From a virus, in IMG/VR virus record IMGVR_UViG_3300027710_000011, positions 62,001 to 126,000 of that record: a stretch of DNA of 64,000 bases. One strand, written 5' to 3'. The position numbers and the translations under genes were made by a program. Under the pieces are notes generated by a model. The model worked only from the letters and a program-made list of their open reading frames with translations. It did not search any database and was not told the DNA's origin. Shown here one piece after another: positions 43,187-50,638 of the stretch (position 1 is its first letter; each line of letters starts with the position of its first letter).

Positions 43187-43513
43187 TCAGATCCTGTCTT
43201 CTAACAGGAACTGTCGGATTTCATTACGAAGCGTTTTACTATAACGCAATTCGTAATCATCCGACCACCAGTTTTGTTTGGAGCTGAAAACCTCAACACC
43301 GTCGTACAAGACAACAGTGTTGCGACTCTCTTCTCCGCCATAACCGACGGTCTCCACTTGCACCAGCTCAGGGTTGAGATTTGTTCTCAACCACCAAACA
43401 GTGGTGTAAATGAAGTCTTCAACGATATTCCATTTCATGTCACTACGAAGATGATAGACGTCATCTTCGGAGAAAGAAATGGTGGAACCGTTGTTTTTCG
43501 CTACGTTGGACAT
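43187..43513 (-). CDS. Hypothetical protein (108 aa)
   Basis: The start at 43513 (MSNVAKNNGSTISFSEDD) follows AGGAG. It has a Trp-rich middle (MKWNIVEDFIYTTVWWLR) and a beta strand (TVVLYDGVEVFSSKQNW). No family is recognised. Confidence 0.72.
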   Translation of the reverse strand: MSNVAKNNGSTISFSEDDVYHLRSDMKWNIVEDFIYTTVWWLRTNLNPELVQVETVGYGGEESRNTVVLYDGVEVFSSKQNWWSDDYELRYSKTLRNEIRQFLLEDRI

Positions 43514-43616
43514 GATGTCTCCTAGTAGCGGACAGCAACTGATCAACACGATCAGTGACCCCGCTCATCCTCTTTTGATCCAGCTGGGTCGCGCTGGAGA
43601 GGTTTAACAGCCCTGG

Positions 43617-43832
43617 TTAGGGCTGAGTATCTTGGGAAGCAGCTTGCGCAGCCTCCCGTTCTTCTTCGTCGTAGTTGTCTTGCATCTCCTTCTCGAAGAT
43701 CTTGGCGTGCTTACGAGCGCATGCTCCGCACATCAGGTAACGATTACCGTCACTGCTGTCAAGCGCTTGACGCAAGTCGTCAACCGGAACTTCTTTCTCA
43801 CAGTTCTCGCAGAGGTCAGTATCGACTATCAT
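43617..43832 (-). CDS. Small zinc-finger protein (71 aa)
   Basis: Two CxxC pairs are visible, CENC near residue 8 and CGAC near residue 36, spaced as in a treble-clef or zinc-ribbon finger. A helical acidic C-terminus follows (EKEMQDNYDEEEREAAQAA). Small zinc proteins in phages often bind host polymerase or nucleic acid; here the partner is unknown. Confidence 0.78.
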   Translation of the reverse strand: MIVDTDLCENCEKEVPVDDLRQALDSSDGNRYLMCGACARKHAKIFEKEMQDNYDEEEREAAQAASQDTQP

Positions 43833-43847
43833 TTCAATGGCTCCTTA

Positions 43848-44114
43848 TTAAGCTGCCTTTGTTTCCAACAAGTTCTTCAAGCGAACGGTCATTTCAATGT
43901 TCCATTCACCGTCGATAATGCATTGCTTTGTAGCTTGCAAAAGAGCACAGCCATCCAAGTAGATGACGACCATGCTGTCTTTCACAACCAGTTGTACTGC
44001 GTCAACGCGCAACTTAGAGATACGTTGAATGTGACGCAGACGAGCAAACGTACGACCAATGAAGGACATAGCGATCTTGCTTTGTGCCTTCAGTGTCTTA
44101 TAAACTTTGTTCAC
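43848..44114 (-). CDS. Hypothetical protein (88 aa)
   Basis: A basic N-terminal helix region (SFIGRTFARLRHIQRISKL) followed by a beta-rich half ending EWNIEMTVRLKNLLE. That ending resembles SWSVEVTEELRDAI in the 44932 product, so the two may be related. No family is recognised. Confidence 0.72.
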   Translation of the reverse strand: MNKVYKTLKAQSKIAMSFIGRTFARLRHIQRISKLRVDAVQLVVKDSMVVIYLDGCALLQATKQCIIDGEWNIEMTVRLKNLLETKAA

Positions 44115-44146
44115 TTAAAACTCCTTAATTAGTTGAGTTCAAGAGT

Positions 44147-44180
44147 GATAGCCATACCTACAAAAGCAAGTATGGCTATC
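44147..44180 (-). other. Strong hairpin between genes
   Basis: A perfect 11-bp stem GATAGCCATAC/GTATGGCTATC with a 12-base loop. There is no clear T tract, so it may be a processing or stability element rather than a terminator. Confidence 0.55.
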
Positions 44181-44205
44181 GCCCCAGAGGACGATAGTGG
44201 TTGCG

Positions 44206-44628
44206 TTAGTGATAACGCTTGTTGCCCCAGCGCTTGGAGCGAGCCAGACGAACGACTTCCTTAGAAGCCGTAGACACGTCGCGCATCATTTGCGCAAACA
44301 TGTCTTCTGGTTCGTCTGTTTCCAGGTATTTGCGCAGATGAGCCTCACCCTTAGCAGTGATGACATCTACGACAAACACGCGTTGGATGTGTGCCAGGCG
44401 CGCTTTGATCAAGTACTCCAGCTCGGGTGCCAGAGCAGTCTTGGAGGCTTGAGCAATGAACTCAGCCTTGGCCAGGAACTTGATCGCATCTTCGAGAGCA
44501 GCTGGCTTGGATGCCAGATACGTCTTGAATTCGTCGTTCTCGACGTCGCGAATGACACTCTTGGCTGCGCCAGGAATGTGTTTGGATGCCTTCTTATCGA
44601 AAGCTGCAAGCAAAACGGTGGCGTCCAT
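44206..44628 (-). CDS. Hypothetical helical protein (140 aa)
   Basis: All helical, basic and alanine-rich (TVLLAAFDKKASKHIPGAAK; KFLAKAEFIAQASKTAL). It ends in arginine- and lysine-rich residues (ARSKRWGNKRYH). No family is recognised. Confidence 0.75.
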   Translation of the reverse strand: MDATVLLAAFDKKASKHIPGAAKSVIRDVENDEFKTYLASKPAALEDAIKFLAKAEFIAQASKTALAPELEYLIKARLAHIQRVFVVDVITAKGEAHLRKYLETDEPEDMFAQMMRDVSTASKEVVRLARSKRWGNKRYH

Positions 44629-44664
44629 GTGGGACCCTTTCTTCGTTGGTGGATGGAATTGAAA

Positions 44665-44684
44665 AGCCCGAAGATCTTCGGGCT
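44665..44684 (-). terminator. Perfect palindrome, possible terminator
   Basis: The 20-bp palindrome AGCCCGAAGA/TCTTCGGGCT follows the gene at 44691 and may form a stem with a small loop. Confidence 0.65.
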
Positions 44685-44690
44685 ACGAAT

Positions 44691-44885
44691 TTACAAAACG
44701 AGGAACGAATTGGAATCGTACGCTGTTGTGTATTGACTCACAGGGACAAAACGGTAGTTAACATTTTGTCCCTTGCGTTCTTTACGCTTCTCAGGATCAT
44801 TCTCAGGTATGAGAAAATGACGGGACTCCTGACCAATCACAACCACCAAGTCTTCAGACTCGTCTTTAGCTTTGCCGTAGCTCAT
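44691..44885 (-). CDS. Small protein (64 aa)
   Basis: The start at 44885 (MSYGKAKDESEDLVVVIG) follows GGAGGTAGC. A middle part with RHFLIPENDPEKRKERKG is charged. No family is recognised. Confidence 0.65.
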   Translation of the reverse strand: MSYGKAKDESEDLVVVIGQESRHFLIPENDPEKRKERKGQNVNYRFVPVSQYTTAYDSNSFLVL

Positions 44886-44931
44886 GCTACCTCCCAAGTA
44901 ACCTGTACCCACATGAGTACAGAGTTGAAAA

Positions 44932-45315
44932 TCAGAACATCTTTGCAGGCTGAATTGCGTCACGCAGTTCTTCGGTCACTTCCACAGACCAAGAGGTGTC
45001 GTTGAAGAAGTCGCGCTTGGCCTTCACCAGTTTGCGATGACCAACCACGAGCTCGATCTCGCCTTGGATACTGGTTTCCATTTTGAACTTGCTCGGGTCA
45101 GAGCTGTTGGCCTTGATGAAAGTGGCCAGCTTGCTCAGCAAGTCCAGAGTGGTGACGGTGTCAATTGCAGTTTCGATCTTGATCATTTTGGTGACTTTCG
45201 TAGTTGTGGAAGTGAAATTTACATCATGAGTCTTCTTGGCAGAACTGCCGATGGCGCACAGGGCAGCCAAGAAGAACAAACCCAGGGCGCTTGAGGGTGC
45301 AGATTTTTCAGTCAT
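44932..45315 (-). CDS. Hypothetical protein with hydrophobic N-terminus (127 aa)
   Basis: A hydrophobic helix (LGLFFLAALCAIGSSA, residues 11-26) could be a signal anchor. The rest is helical then beta (IQGEIELVVGHRKLVKAK), ending SWSVEVTEELRDAI like the 43848 product. The gene follows a 16-bp block shared with 18242-18257. No family is recognised. Confidence 0.72.
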   Translation of the reverse strand: MTEKSAPSSALGLFFLAALCAIGSSAKKTHDVNFTSTTTKVTKMIKIETAIDTVTTLDLLSKLATFIKANSSDPSKFKMETSIQGEIELVVGHRKLVKAKRDFFNDTSWSVEVTEELRDAIQPAKMF

Positions 45316-45375
45316 TTGTTTTCTCCAATTAAAAGATGATTATTAAGTTCGATACTACCTTAACTCATGCTAGGT

Positions 45376-45398
45376 ATATGTGTCTGAAATATTCTAGG
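45376..45398 (-). promoter_or_regulatory. Putative promoter; 16-bp block shared with 18242-18257
   Basis: The minus strand reads CCTAGAATATTTCAGA then ACACATATACC. It combines the block seen at 18242 with the ACATAT box. It lies between a terminator and the start at 45315. Confidence 0.45.
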
Positions 45399-45430
45399 AT
45401 ACAGTTTTTGACCAAAAAAAGACATCATAA

Positions 45431-45454
45431 TCAGGGGAGCCAAAGCTCCCCTGA
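45431..45454 (-). terminator. Intrinsic terminator
   Basis: A 10-bp stem TCAGGGGAGC/GCTCCCCTGA with a 4-base loop follows the small gene at 45463. Confidence 0.85.
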
Positions 45455-45462
45455 TTTTAAGA

Positions 45463-45636
45463 CTATACGGATGAACCACTCCGTATTTGACGACGATCAT
45501 GCCACCAATAGCAAGGGATCGCTACTGCGAACATGATGCAGAACGTCAGCACACTTAGTACTGCAATTGCGAACGCGCCCAATACCACCAGTGTCGTAGA
45601 TAACACTTTAGTGGCGAGCTTGTTTAACTTTTTCAC
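45463..45636 (-). CDS. Small membrane protein (57 aa)
   Basis: A GTG at 45636 follows GGGAGACATAAG. The product VKKLNKLATKVLSTTLVVLG... has a long hydrophobic helix (about residues 15-42) and a basic end (WWHDRRQIRS). It is a single-pass membrane peptide of unknown role. It pairs with the similar small membrane gene just upstream. Confidence 0.65.
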   Translation of the reverse strand: MKKLNKLATKVLSTTLVVLGAFAIAVLSVLTFCIMFAVAIPCYWWHDRRQIRSGSSV

Positions 45637-45669
45637 CTTATGTCTCCCTTAAGGCTAGATTGTTTTACA

Positions 45670-45685
45670 GGAGGATTTATCCTCC
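45670..45685 (-). terminator. Short hairpin
   Basis: A 7-bp stem GGAGGAT/ATCCTCC with a 2-base centre lies between the two small membrane genes. Confidence 0.6.
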
Positions 45686-45700
45686 ATACGCATTACTGCC

Positions 45701-45871
45701 TTACTTCTCGCCGGTAGCTTCTTTGATCAGTTGCTGGAATTGTTCCAGCTTCTTTTTATTTTGCATCCTGAGCCGCAGCGTTTGTTTGTGATCGCGTAAT
45801 GAAACCACAACAATTGCGAAGATAGGAGCCAACGCAATTGTCCAGACGAGCAACGCCATTAAGTCAGACAT
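45701..45871 (-). CDS. Small membrane protein (56 aa)
   Basis: The ATG at 45871 follows GGGGGAGGGT. It encodes MSDLMALLVWTIALAPIFAI with one transmembrane segment (residues 5-24) and a basic coiled tail (QNKKKLEQFQQLIKEAT). The topology suggests N-out and a cytoplasmic helix. No family is recognised. Confidence 0.7.
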   Translation of the reverse strand: MSDLMALLVWTIALAPIFAIVVVSLRDHKQTLRLRMQNKKKLEQFQQLIKEATGEK

Positions 45872-45889
45872 ACCCTCCCCCTATTTGTC

Positions 45890-46150
45890 TTAAGGTTGCT
45901 CAGCGGCAATATCTTCACGACCAATGATGACACCTTGATCATTGATGGAAGTGGGTTCGAACTGGAAACTACCGCCTTGGCCTTGCGAATTGCCAACACG
46001 GAACATGCCTTGCACATCGAACTCATCGCGCTTCAAGCCAGGAGTCATTCTCGTATAAGAGATGTTTCCCTCAAACGAGTCATTATTCTCGATGCTCTTA
46101 CGAATGTCACCAAGAACATTCATAAGGTTTTCTTTTGTCAGAATTGCCAT
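45890..46150 (-). CDS. Hypothetical protein (86 aa)
   Basis: The start at 46150 (MAILTKENLMNVLGDIRK) is chosen over a longer frame to 46189, which overlaps the upstream gene more. The second half is glycine- and glutamine-rich (GMFRVGNSQGQGGSFQFE). No family is recognised. Confidence 0.7.
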   Translation of the reverse strand: MAILTKENLMNVLGDIRKSIENNDSFEGNISYTRMTPGLKRDEFDVQGMFRVGNSQGQGGSFQFEPTSINDQGVIIGREDIAAEQP

Positions 46151-46155
46151 TTTGT

Positions 46156-46602
46156 TTATCCTTGTTTTTTGATACTGATCTTTACGCACTCGACGTGAAA
46201 GCCATCAATCAGTTCGTAGTAGTAATCTACCAGTACAAGGCGCTTGTTAACGCGAACCTTGTACTGGCAGCAAACGTCTTTGTTTGGCCGAACTGTAATT
46301 GCGCCGTTCAAGCCATAGATCAGTTCGTTAAACAAGGCTTGCTGTTTTTCATCCGTGTAAAGGATGCCGATATTAGGCGCGGAATACCTAACATCAAATG
46401 GCAAGAGCTTAGCAAACTCACCGCATTTCAGCAGCGGATCAATCGATTCTGGGTTCGACTTGAGATCCGCATAGCGAAACACCCAAGAGACCGTGCTGGG
46501 CTGCATGTTGGATTGGTTAACCCATTCCACCATTCGGTGCAGAGCCACAACAATGTCGCTTGCTTCTTTATAGAGCAGTTTGTATTTCCGCAGGTCGAGC
46601 AT
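46156..46602 (-). CDS. Hypothetical protein (148 aa)
   Basis: The ATG at 46602 (MLDLRKYKLLYKEASDIV) overlaps the upstream stop closely. It is helical then beta (ITVRPNKDVCCQYKVRVNK). No family is recognised. Confidence 0.72.
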   Translation of the reverse strand: MLDLRKYKLLYKEASDIVVALHRMVEWVNQSNMQPSTVSWVFRYADLKSNPESIDPLLKCGEFAKLLPFDVRYSAPNIGILYTDEKQQALFNELIYGLNGAITVRPNKDVCCQYKVRVNKRLVLVDYYYELIDGFHVECVKISIKKQG

Positions 46603-46604
46603 GG

Positions 46605-46931
46605 TTAGTAGCTGAACTTCACGAATTCGGGGTTGATGACACGGCGGATTTGGTATTCGGCCTGGACGTTCCACGCATCAGTACCGTTGGGCTTGCGAGC
46701 GATCAGCAAGACGTCGGTGTTGTGCTTGATGCGCAGCTCTTGAGCGGCCATTTCCAAGCGAATAGCACCGGGATTGTCCACACCCAATTGCAGCATCTGG
46801 AAGACGCGTGAGATCAGAGTGAAAGATTCGACTGTGGACAGATTGAAGCCCAAAGGCTCCAGCTGCAACGAACGAACGTTGTCCTTGAGCAGTTCGCTGG
46901 GGGCAGTGATTTGGTTTTCTGGAGTAGACAT
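46605..46931 (-). CDS. Hypothetical protein (108 aa)
   Basis: The start at 46931 (MSTPENQITAPSELLKDN) follows AAAAGG. It has a helical middle (ESFTLISRVFQMLQLG) and a basic, beta end. No family is recognised. Confidence 0.72.
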   Translation of the reverse strand: MSTPENQITAPSELLKDNVRSLQLEPLGFNLSTVESFTLISRVFQMLQLGVDNPGAIRLEMAAQELRIKHNTDVLLIARKPNGTDAWNVQAEYQIRRVINPEFVKFSY

Positions 46932-46996
46932 AGTCTGCCTTTTATTGCTTACCATAAAGGTACTTGGTTGGTTGATTTGTCGCTATCAGTATCTAA

Positions 46997-47016
46997 GCAT
47001 ACTGTTGAGAGTATGC
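46997..47016 (-). other. Small hairpin
   Basis: A 7-bp stem GCATACT/AGTATGC between genes. Termination is possible because T residues follow on the minus strand, but the stem is weak. Confidence 0.4.
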
Positions 47017-47023
47017 GTAAAAA

Positions 47024-47221
47024 CTAATTGCCTTTGAATGCGTTTTGTGTAACCATACCCAGACGAAGTTTGGTCGCGCGCACAACGTAGTCTTTATATT
47101 GACTATTCTTGTTCTTGAAACGACGCAGAGCTTCTGCTCTGACTTCTATCAATACTTGCTCTACCTCGGTCTCAGATTTACTGGACTGTCTGGCAAGCTT
47201 CATAATTGTTTCACTCGTCAT
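47024..47221 (-). CDS. Small basic protein (65 aa)
   Basis: A helical basic protein (MTSETIMKLARQSSKSETE; VRAEALRRFKNKNSQYKDY). It may bind nucleic acid; no family is recognised. Confidence 0.65.
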   Translation of the reverse strand: MTSETIMKLARQSSKSETEVEQVLIEVRAEALRRFKNKNSQYKDYVVRATKLRLGMVTQNAFKGN

Positions 47222-47269
47222 AAGTCCTCTCTAAAACGTTGTTAGTTGTAAGTTCCTACCGTCTTCTTT

Positions 47270-47599
47270 TTAGTTCAGACTGTTAGGGTTGATAAAAGGT
47301 TTCGTCGTAAAGTCTTTAACCATGTCATCCATGTTGAGTTTACCGAGCTCAACACGAATGGCGTCAATGTGACCCTTTGCTTCGTCCGACAGCGTAACCT
47401 TCATGGCTTTCGCATCGACGTCGACAGCGCAGCTGGACAGTAAAAGTATTGCTTGTTTCGTTAATGGAATGGTGCCTTTGAGAAGACCTGTCACTTGGTC
47501 CTGAGTAAGGACCGGAAGTAGGAGACGATCAACGATGGTCGGCACAGGAATGTCTTTGAGTAAAGCATTCAGGTGTTCAAGAACAATATTTGCACGCAT
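47270..47599 (-). CDS. Hypothetical helical protein (109 aa)
   Basis: Mostly helical (MRANIVLEHLNALLKDIPV; ITKQAILLLSSCAVD-like core). No family is recognised. Confidence 0.7.
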   Translation of the reverse strand: MRANIVLEHLNALLKDIPVPTIVDRLLLPVLTQDQVTGLLKGTIPLTKQAILLLSSCAVDVDAKAMKVTLSDEAKGHIDAIRVELGKLNMDDMVKDFTTKPFINPNSLN

Positions 47600-47631
47600 A
47601 ACGAATTCCTTTTTAGATGATTACGTACTCT

Positions 47632-47817
47632 TCACGCAATTTTACTTGCGTCAATGCGCTTGAGAAGCTCAGCCTCGCGTTGCTGAGTTTCTTTGTGTTG
47701 AGCAGCAGCTTCTTTATCCTTGCCTTCGGCAAGAAGTTTGTGCAGCTGACTGCCAGACATTGCGTGCGTTCCTTGGTAGAAGAACGCATTGCGGAACAAC
47801 TCTGACTTGGTAGCCAT
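47632..47817 (-). CDS. Small helical protein (61 aa)
   Basis: MATKSELFRNAFFYQGTHAM leads to a charged helix (KDKEAAAQHKETQQREAELL). No family is recognised. Confidence 0.65.
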   Translation of the reverse strand: MATKSELFRNAFFYQGTHAMSGSQLHKLLAEGKDKEAAAQHKETQQREAELLKRIDASKIA

Positions 47818-47831
47818 TTTTTCCTCTCTAG

Positions 47832-48254
47832 TTAACCACGACCTCGTTTATTAGGTGAGCGGTAATCTTGGCATTCAAAATTACCACTCACGATGTCTTC
47901 AAAGAACGGGCCGAGCGTGAGTTCGATAAACATCATCTCATCACCGTTGGGATGGTGAAGCTTGAATTTATCACGAAGCTTTCCATAGGCATGTTCGTCA
48001 TTACCGGCAAGTAAGGCATGAAAGGCATCTAGTGCTTTCTCATGCGAAACACCTTCGGCAATAACGACATTCTCGATGCACAAATCAACACATGCGGCAT
48101 GCACACGGATCTTGGATCGACGCGTGTTGTCCATAGTTGATTGCTTCGTTTTCATAAAGTCAATCAACTTATCTGGACCAACGCGCTTGTGCTTGTAGAG
48201 CTTCAAGCGCACGTATAGCGGAAAGACTTTTTTGATGCTAGGTAATTCTGACAT
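47832..48254 (-). CDS. Hypothetical protein (140 aa)
   Basis: The start at 48254 (MSELPSIKKVFPLYVRLKL) is preferred. It is basic and helical with VDLCIENVVIAEGVSHEKA and ends in a basic loop (RSPNKRGRG). No family is recognised. Confidence 0.7.
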   Translation of the reverse strand: MSELPSIKKVFPLYVRLKLYKHKRVGPDKLIDFMKTKQSTMDNTRRSKIRVHAACVDLCIENVVIAEGVSHEKALDAFHALLAGNDEHAYGKLRDKFKLHHPNGDEMMFIELTLGPFFEDIVSGNFECQDYRSPNKRGRG

Positions 48255-48255
48255 C

Positions 48256-48552
48256 TCACTTCCCTTCAATCACTGGATGTTTGTAACGATTATCCAGCTT
48301 CTGTACGGCCGCAATGACTTCAGCGTTCGTGTAGTTGTTTGGATGATTCGCTATTTCAATTGCTTTGTCATACGCAGGGTCGTTATCGATGTTTGCGTAT
48401 TTACAAAGCAACTGTCGTTCACACAACCGGGTTTCCACGACTTGTTGGAACTTTTCCAAACCAAAAGCCATCACGCCGAAGCCGATTACGAAAACAAGAA
48501 TTACGCCTACAACTGAGCACGCGATTTTCAGACGCTTTATGAATTGCTTCAT
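48256..48552 (-). CDS. Single-pass membrane protein (98 aa)
   Basis: A hydrophobic helix (ACSVVGVILVFVIGFGVMA, residues 11-29) with basic residues before it suggests N-in topology. The outer part has two cysteines (RLCERQLLC) and is likely periplasmic. Function is unknown. Confidence 0.75.
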   Translation of the reverse strand: MKQFIKRLKIACSVVGVILVFVIGFGVMAFGLEKFQQVVETRLCERQLLCKYANIDNDPAYDKAIEIANHPNNYTNAEVIAAVQKLDNRYKHPVIEGK

Positions 48553-48561
48553 TGTTGTCCC

Positions 48562-48927
48562 TTATGTTTTTTGTATTTTGGTTGGCAGCACTTCACACAC
48601 AAGCTTTCGAAATAACTCTTCTTGTTCAGCAAGAATCCGTGCATCGAAGTTTTCCTTCAAACCGATCACCAAAACACCAAATTCATCCACGTAAAAGTCA
48701 AGCCCTTCCTTCACAATCTGTTCATGGATCAGAGTGAAGTTAAGCATGCTTTTACTTGCCCAAAAACGCACGGTACCAGCAAGTACTTTGCCTTCTTCCT
48801 TCATGGCTTTGACTGCGTCAGGCCATGAATTTTGTTTAGCAGCAAAAGCCCAACTTGCACACGGATGAATGATGGGTGGTGTTGGCAAAATGAAGTCTTC
48901 GTGAAAGCGATTAGTGCCGTTAAACAT
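48562..48927 (-). CDS. Hypothetical protein (121 aa)
   Basis: MFNGTNRFHEDFILPTPPII opens a mixed protein with a Trp/His-rich region (SWAFAAKQNSWPDAVKAM) and an acidic C-terminus. It overlaps the upstream gene by 8 nt. No family is recognised. Confidence 0.72.
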   Translation of the reverse strand: MFNGTNRFHEDFILPTPPIIHPCASWAFAAKQNSWPDAVKAMKEEGKVLAGTVRFWASKSMLNFTLIHEQIVKEGLDFYVDEFGVLVIGLKENFDARILAEQEELFRKLVCEVLPTKIQKT

Positions 48928-49078
48928 TATCGCTTCCTTTCTTCATGCGGTTGCTCATGTTCTTGTCCTTCATCAGTTCGGTATAGAGTTTCAAAGAGAA
49001 ACCCAACACGATCAAATTACCGACGACAAGCAAGACGTTGACGATGGTAAGTCCGATGTTTAGAGTGGTTATTTCCAC
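48920..49078 (-). CDS. Small membrane protein (52 aa)
   Basis: A GTG at 49078 has AGGAGG 4 nt upstream. An earlier frame would read through the promoter box. The product (VEITTLNIGLTIVNVLLVVG) has a hydrophobic helix and a basic tail (YTELMKDKNMSNRMKKGS). It is a small membrane protein of unknown role. Confidence 0.6.
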   Translation of the reverse strand: MEITTLNIGLTIVNVLLVVGNLIVLGFSLKLYTELMKDKNMSNRMKKGSDNV

Positions 49079-49116
49079 ATCGCCTCCTACAGTTAGTTTA
49101 CTTATACACCAGGTCA

Positions 49117-49125
49117 GTGATATGT
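49117..49125 (-). promoter_or_regulatory. Putative phage promoter box
   Basis: Minus strand ACATATCACTGACC preceded by TCTATTCTTTTTTGATT, nearly identical to the site at 835. It lies between a terminator and the start at 49078. Confidence 0.4.
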
Positions 49126-49148
49126 AATCAAAAAAGAATAGACTGCAT

Positions 49149-49176
49149 AAAGAGAGGAGCATTGGCTCCTCTCTTT
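49149..49176 (-). terminator. Intrinsic terminator
   Basis: A 12-bp stem AAAGAGAGGAGC/GCTCCTCTCTTT with a 4-base loop lies after the gene at 49179, with a T-rich tract on its minus-strand side. Confidence 0.88.
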
Positions 49177-49178
49177 AT

Positions 49179-49490
49179 TTAGAATTTAATTTGCTTCCAC
49201 TTAAAGAATTTTGCCTTCCAACCAGAATCTGTAAGAATATAACAGACGTCCGGTACTTTATTGGTGAATGTTTGAATCTTACGAACTTTCACGTCGATAG
49301 ATTCAAACAGTTTAATACAGCCATTCATATCACAGCAATTGTGCGATGGCATGTACAGCATACCTTCCTGTTCAAGAAAGTTATATTCGATACTTTCAAC
49401 CTGACACATAAGACCAGGGTGATTAAAGCCCCGAAGAGCTTCAGTTTTTTCTTCATTTTCATCAGGGATCCAGTCGTCTTCATTATTCAT
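49179..49490 (-). CDS. Hypothetical protein with CC motif (103 aa)
   Basis: An acidic start (MNNEDDWIPDENEEKTEAL) leads to YMPSHNCCDMNGCIKLF. The proline-x-x-x-CC element resembles those in the proteins at 59767 and 63471. No family is recognised. Confidence 0.72.
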   Translation of the reverse strand: MNNEDDWIPDENEEKTEALRGFNHPGLMCQVESIEYNFLEQEGMLYMPSHNCCDMNGCIKLFESIDVKVRKIQTFTNKVPDVCYILTDSGWKAKFFKWKQIKF

Positions 49491-49524
49491 GATATTTCCA
49501 ATGTTGATAAAACGTTACGGCATA

Positions 49525-49547
49525 GGGGGAGGCTAAAAGCCTCCCCC
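49525..49547 (-). terminator. Intrinsic terminator
   Basis: A 9-bp stem GGGGGAGGC/GCCTCCCCC with an AT-rich loop lies after the SET-domain gene. Confidence 0.85.
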
Positions 49548-49549
49548 TT

Positions 49550-49999
49550 TTATTTCAAGTACTTTGGATCCAACATGGTCCCACGGCACTTAGGACTTTC
49601 ACACAAACACTTGAACTTACTCAGCTCAGTATCTGTGGTGCGCATTCTGTAATCAATGCAAAGCTCTTCACCTTGCTCGATTTTTCTCTTTGCATAAAAA
49701 CGAATCTGCAGACGATCATTCTCGTCTCGCTCTTCTCGCGCAGCTACATTAGGACTGCACGAGTGATTCATCTTGCGCATCGAGTTGAGCCGGTTGTCGC
49801 CATCGATAGTGGAACCATCAGACAGCTGAAAGCAATAGAACCTAACCCCATCATCTTTGATGAGATGCTCTGTGCCTTCTTTGTACCTCTTTCCAAAGTA
49901 CTGACCAACCAAGACATGACGAGCGATTGGGACGGTTGTGTACAAACCATCAAACCCGTGTTTTGTCTGGCGTACTTCCACTCCCTTAATTGCTCTCAT
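49550..49999 (-). CDS. SET-domain protein (lysine methyltransferase-like)
   Basis: The 149-residue protein has the signature motifs of SET-domain lysine methyltransferases: the N-terminal GLYTT with HVLVGQYFG, the catalytic NHSCSPN (residues 78-84), GEELCIDY (110-117) and a post-SET zinc-binding CxC-x4-C (C131, C133, C138) with a CRG continuation. In the family these bind S-adenosylmethionine and transfer a methyl group to lysine. A target in a bacterial cell could be a host or phage DNA-binding protein. It is small but contains all core motifs. It lies 132 bases from a tRNA-Thr gene. Confidence 0.9.
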   Translation of the reverse strand: MRAIKGVEVRQTKHGFDGLYTTVPIARHVLVGQYFGKRYKEGTEHLIKDDGVRFYCFQLSDGSTIDGDNRLNSMRKMNHSCSPNVAAREERDENDRLQIRFYAKRKIEQGEELCIDYRMRTTDTELSKFKCLCESPKCRGTMLDPKYLK

Positions 50000-50030
50000 G
50001 ATTCTTATTGGTTTTGAAACTACAAAAGAA

Positions 50031-50130
50031 TGCTGTCTGAAGCTGCTTCACCTGTCAGGCCCAAGAGCGTAAGTGTACGCGTGCCAGAGAAGACGTTGCC
50101 GCCCCCGTTAATGCATATCTTCAGACAGCA
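50031..50130 (-). ncRNA. Candidate structured RNA after tRNA-Thr
   Basis: A 12-bp perfect outer stem (50031-50042 with 50119-50130) closes about 76 nt that hold the hairpins GCGTAAGTGTACGC and CCTGTCAGG. No protein frame fits. It lies 2 nt beyond the 3' end of tRNA-Thr and is probably on the same transcript. No known RNA family is recognised. Confidence 0.45.
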
Positions 50131-50132
50131 AC

Positions 50133-50207
50133 TGGTGCCGGATATCTGGATCGAACAGATGACCTACCGCTTACAAGGCGGTTGCTCTACCACTGAGCTA
50201 AGCCGGC
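50133..50207 (-). tRNA. tRNA-Thr (anticodon TGT)
   Basis: On the minus strand the sequence begins GCCGGCTTAGCTCAGTGG, has the anticodon loop CTTGTAA on a GC-rich stem (anticodon TGT), a T-arm with GTTCGATC, and ends with an encoded CCA. The acceptor stem has one mismatch at its sixth pair. A full cloverleaf can be drawn. It follows directly on the gene at 50209. Confidence 0.9.
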
Positions 50208-50208
50208 T

Positions 50209-50493
50209 TTATTTTAACACCAAACAATCTTGTCGCATGCGAAACAAAGCACTGTCTTCCCAACACTCTTCGTTGGGGTAGTACAACTTCTCAGCGGCCG
50301 CGGCTTCGGTCGGGAAATTCTCGCCGATCGGGCAAAGCACAATGAACTGGCCAGGCTTTGCGAATTTCGCTGCGTCAGCCTCATCCCAATGCAAAGACTC
50401 GGCCATCCAATTCTTCTCGTCCACCACCGTGCCAACAGCCCAAATTCGCTTCGGCAAAGGCGCGCCTAACTGGTCTTGAGGTGTTTGTTCCAT
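50209..50493 (-). CDS. Hypothetical protein (94 aa)
   Basis: It starts MEQTPQDQLGAPLPKRIWA. A central acidic helix (SLHWDEADAAKFAKPGQF) precedes PNEECWEDSALFRMRQD. Its stop lies 2 nt before the tRNA. No family is recognised. Confidence 0.72.
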   Translation of the reverse strand: MEQTPQDQLGAPLPKRIWAVGTVVDEKNWMAESLHWDEADAAKFAKPGQFIVLCPIGENFPTEAAAAEKLYYPNEECWEDSALFRMRQDCLVLK

Positions 50494-50508
50494 GATGTTC
50501 CTAAGACT

Positions 50509-50637
50509 TTAACGTGCTCGCCAACAACGCGGATACGGATACCAAGGTATCTGAACAGGTTTTGATTCAGGTTTCGATTCTTCCTTCGTCTTAGGACGAT
50601 AGGGAGGAATCGCGTACTTGACAACAGGCGCTACCAC
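50509..50637 (-). CDS. Doubtful small basic frame (42 aa)
   Basis: Only GTG can start it and no ribosome site is seen. The proline- and lysine-rich sequence (PPYRPKTKEESKPESKP) ends in Trp/Arg. It could be a real short protein or chance. Confidence 0.3.
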   Translation of the reverse strand: MVAPVVKYAIPPYRPKTKEESKPESKPVQIPWYPYPRCWRAR

Positions 50638-50638
50638 G

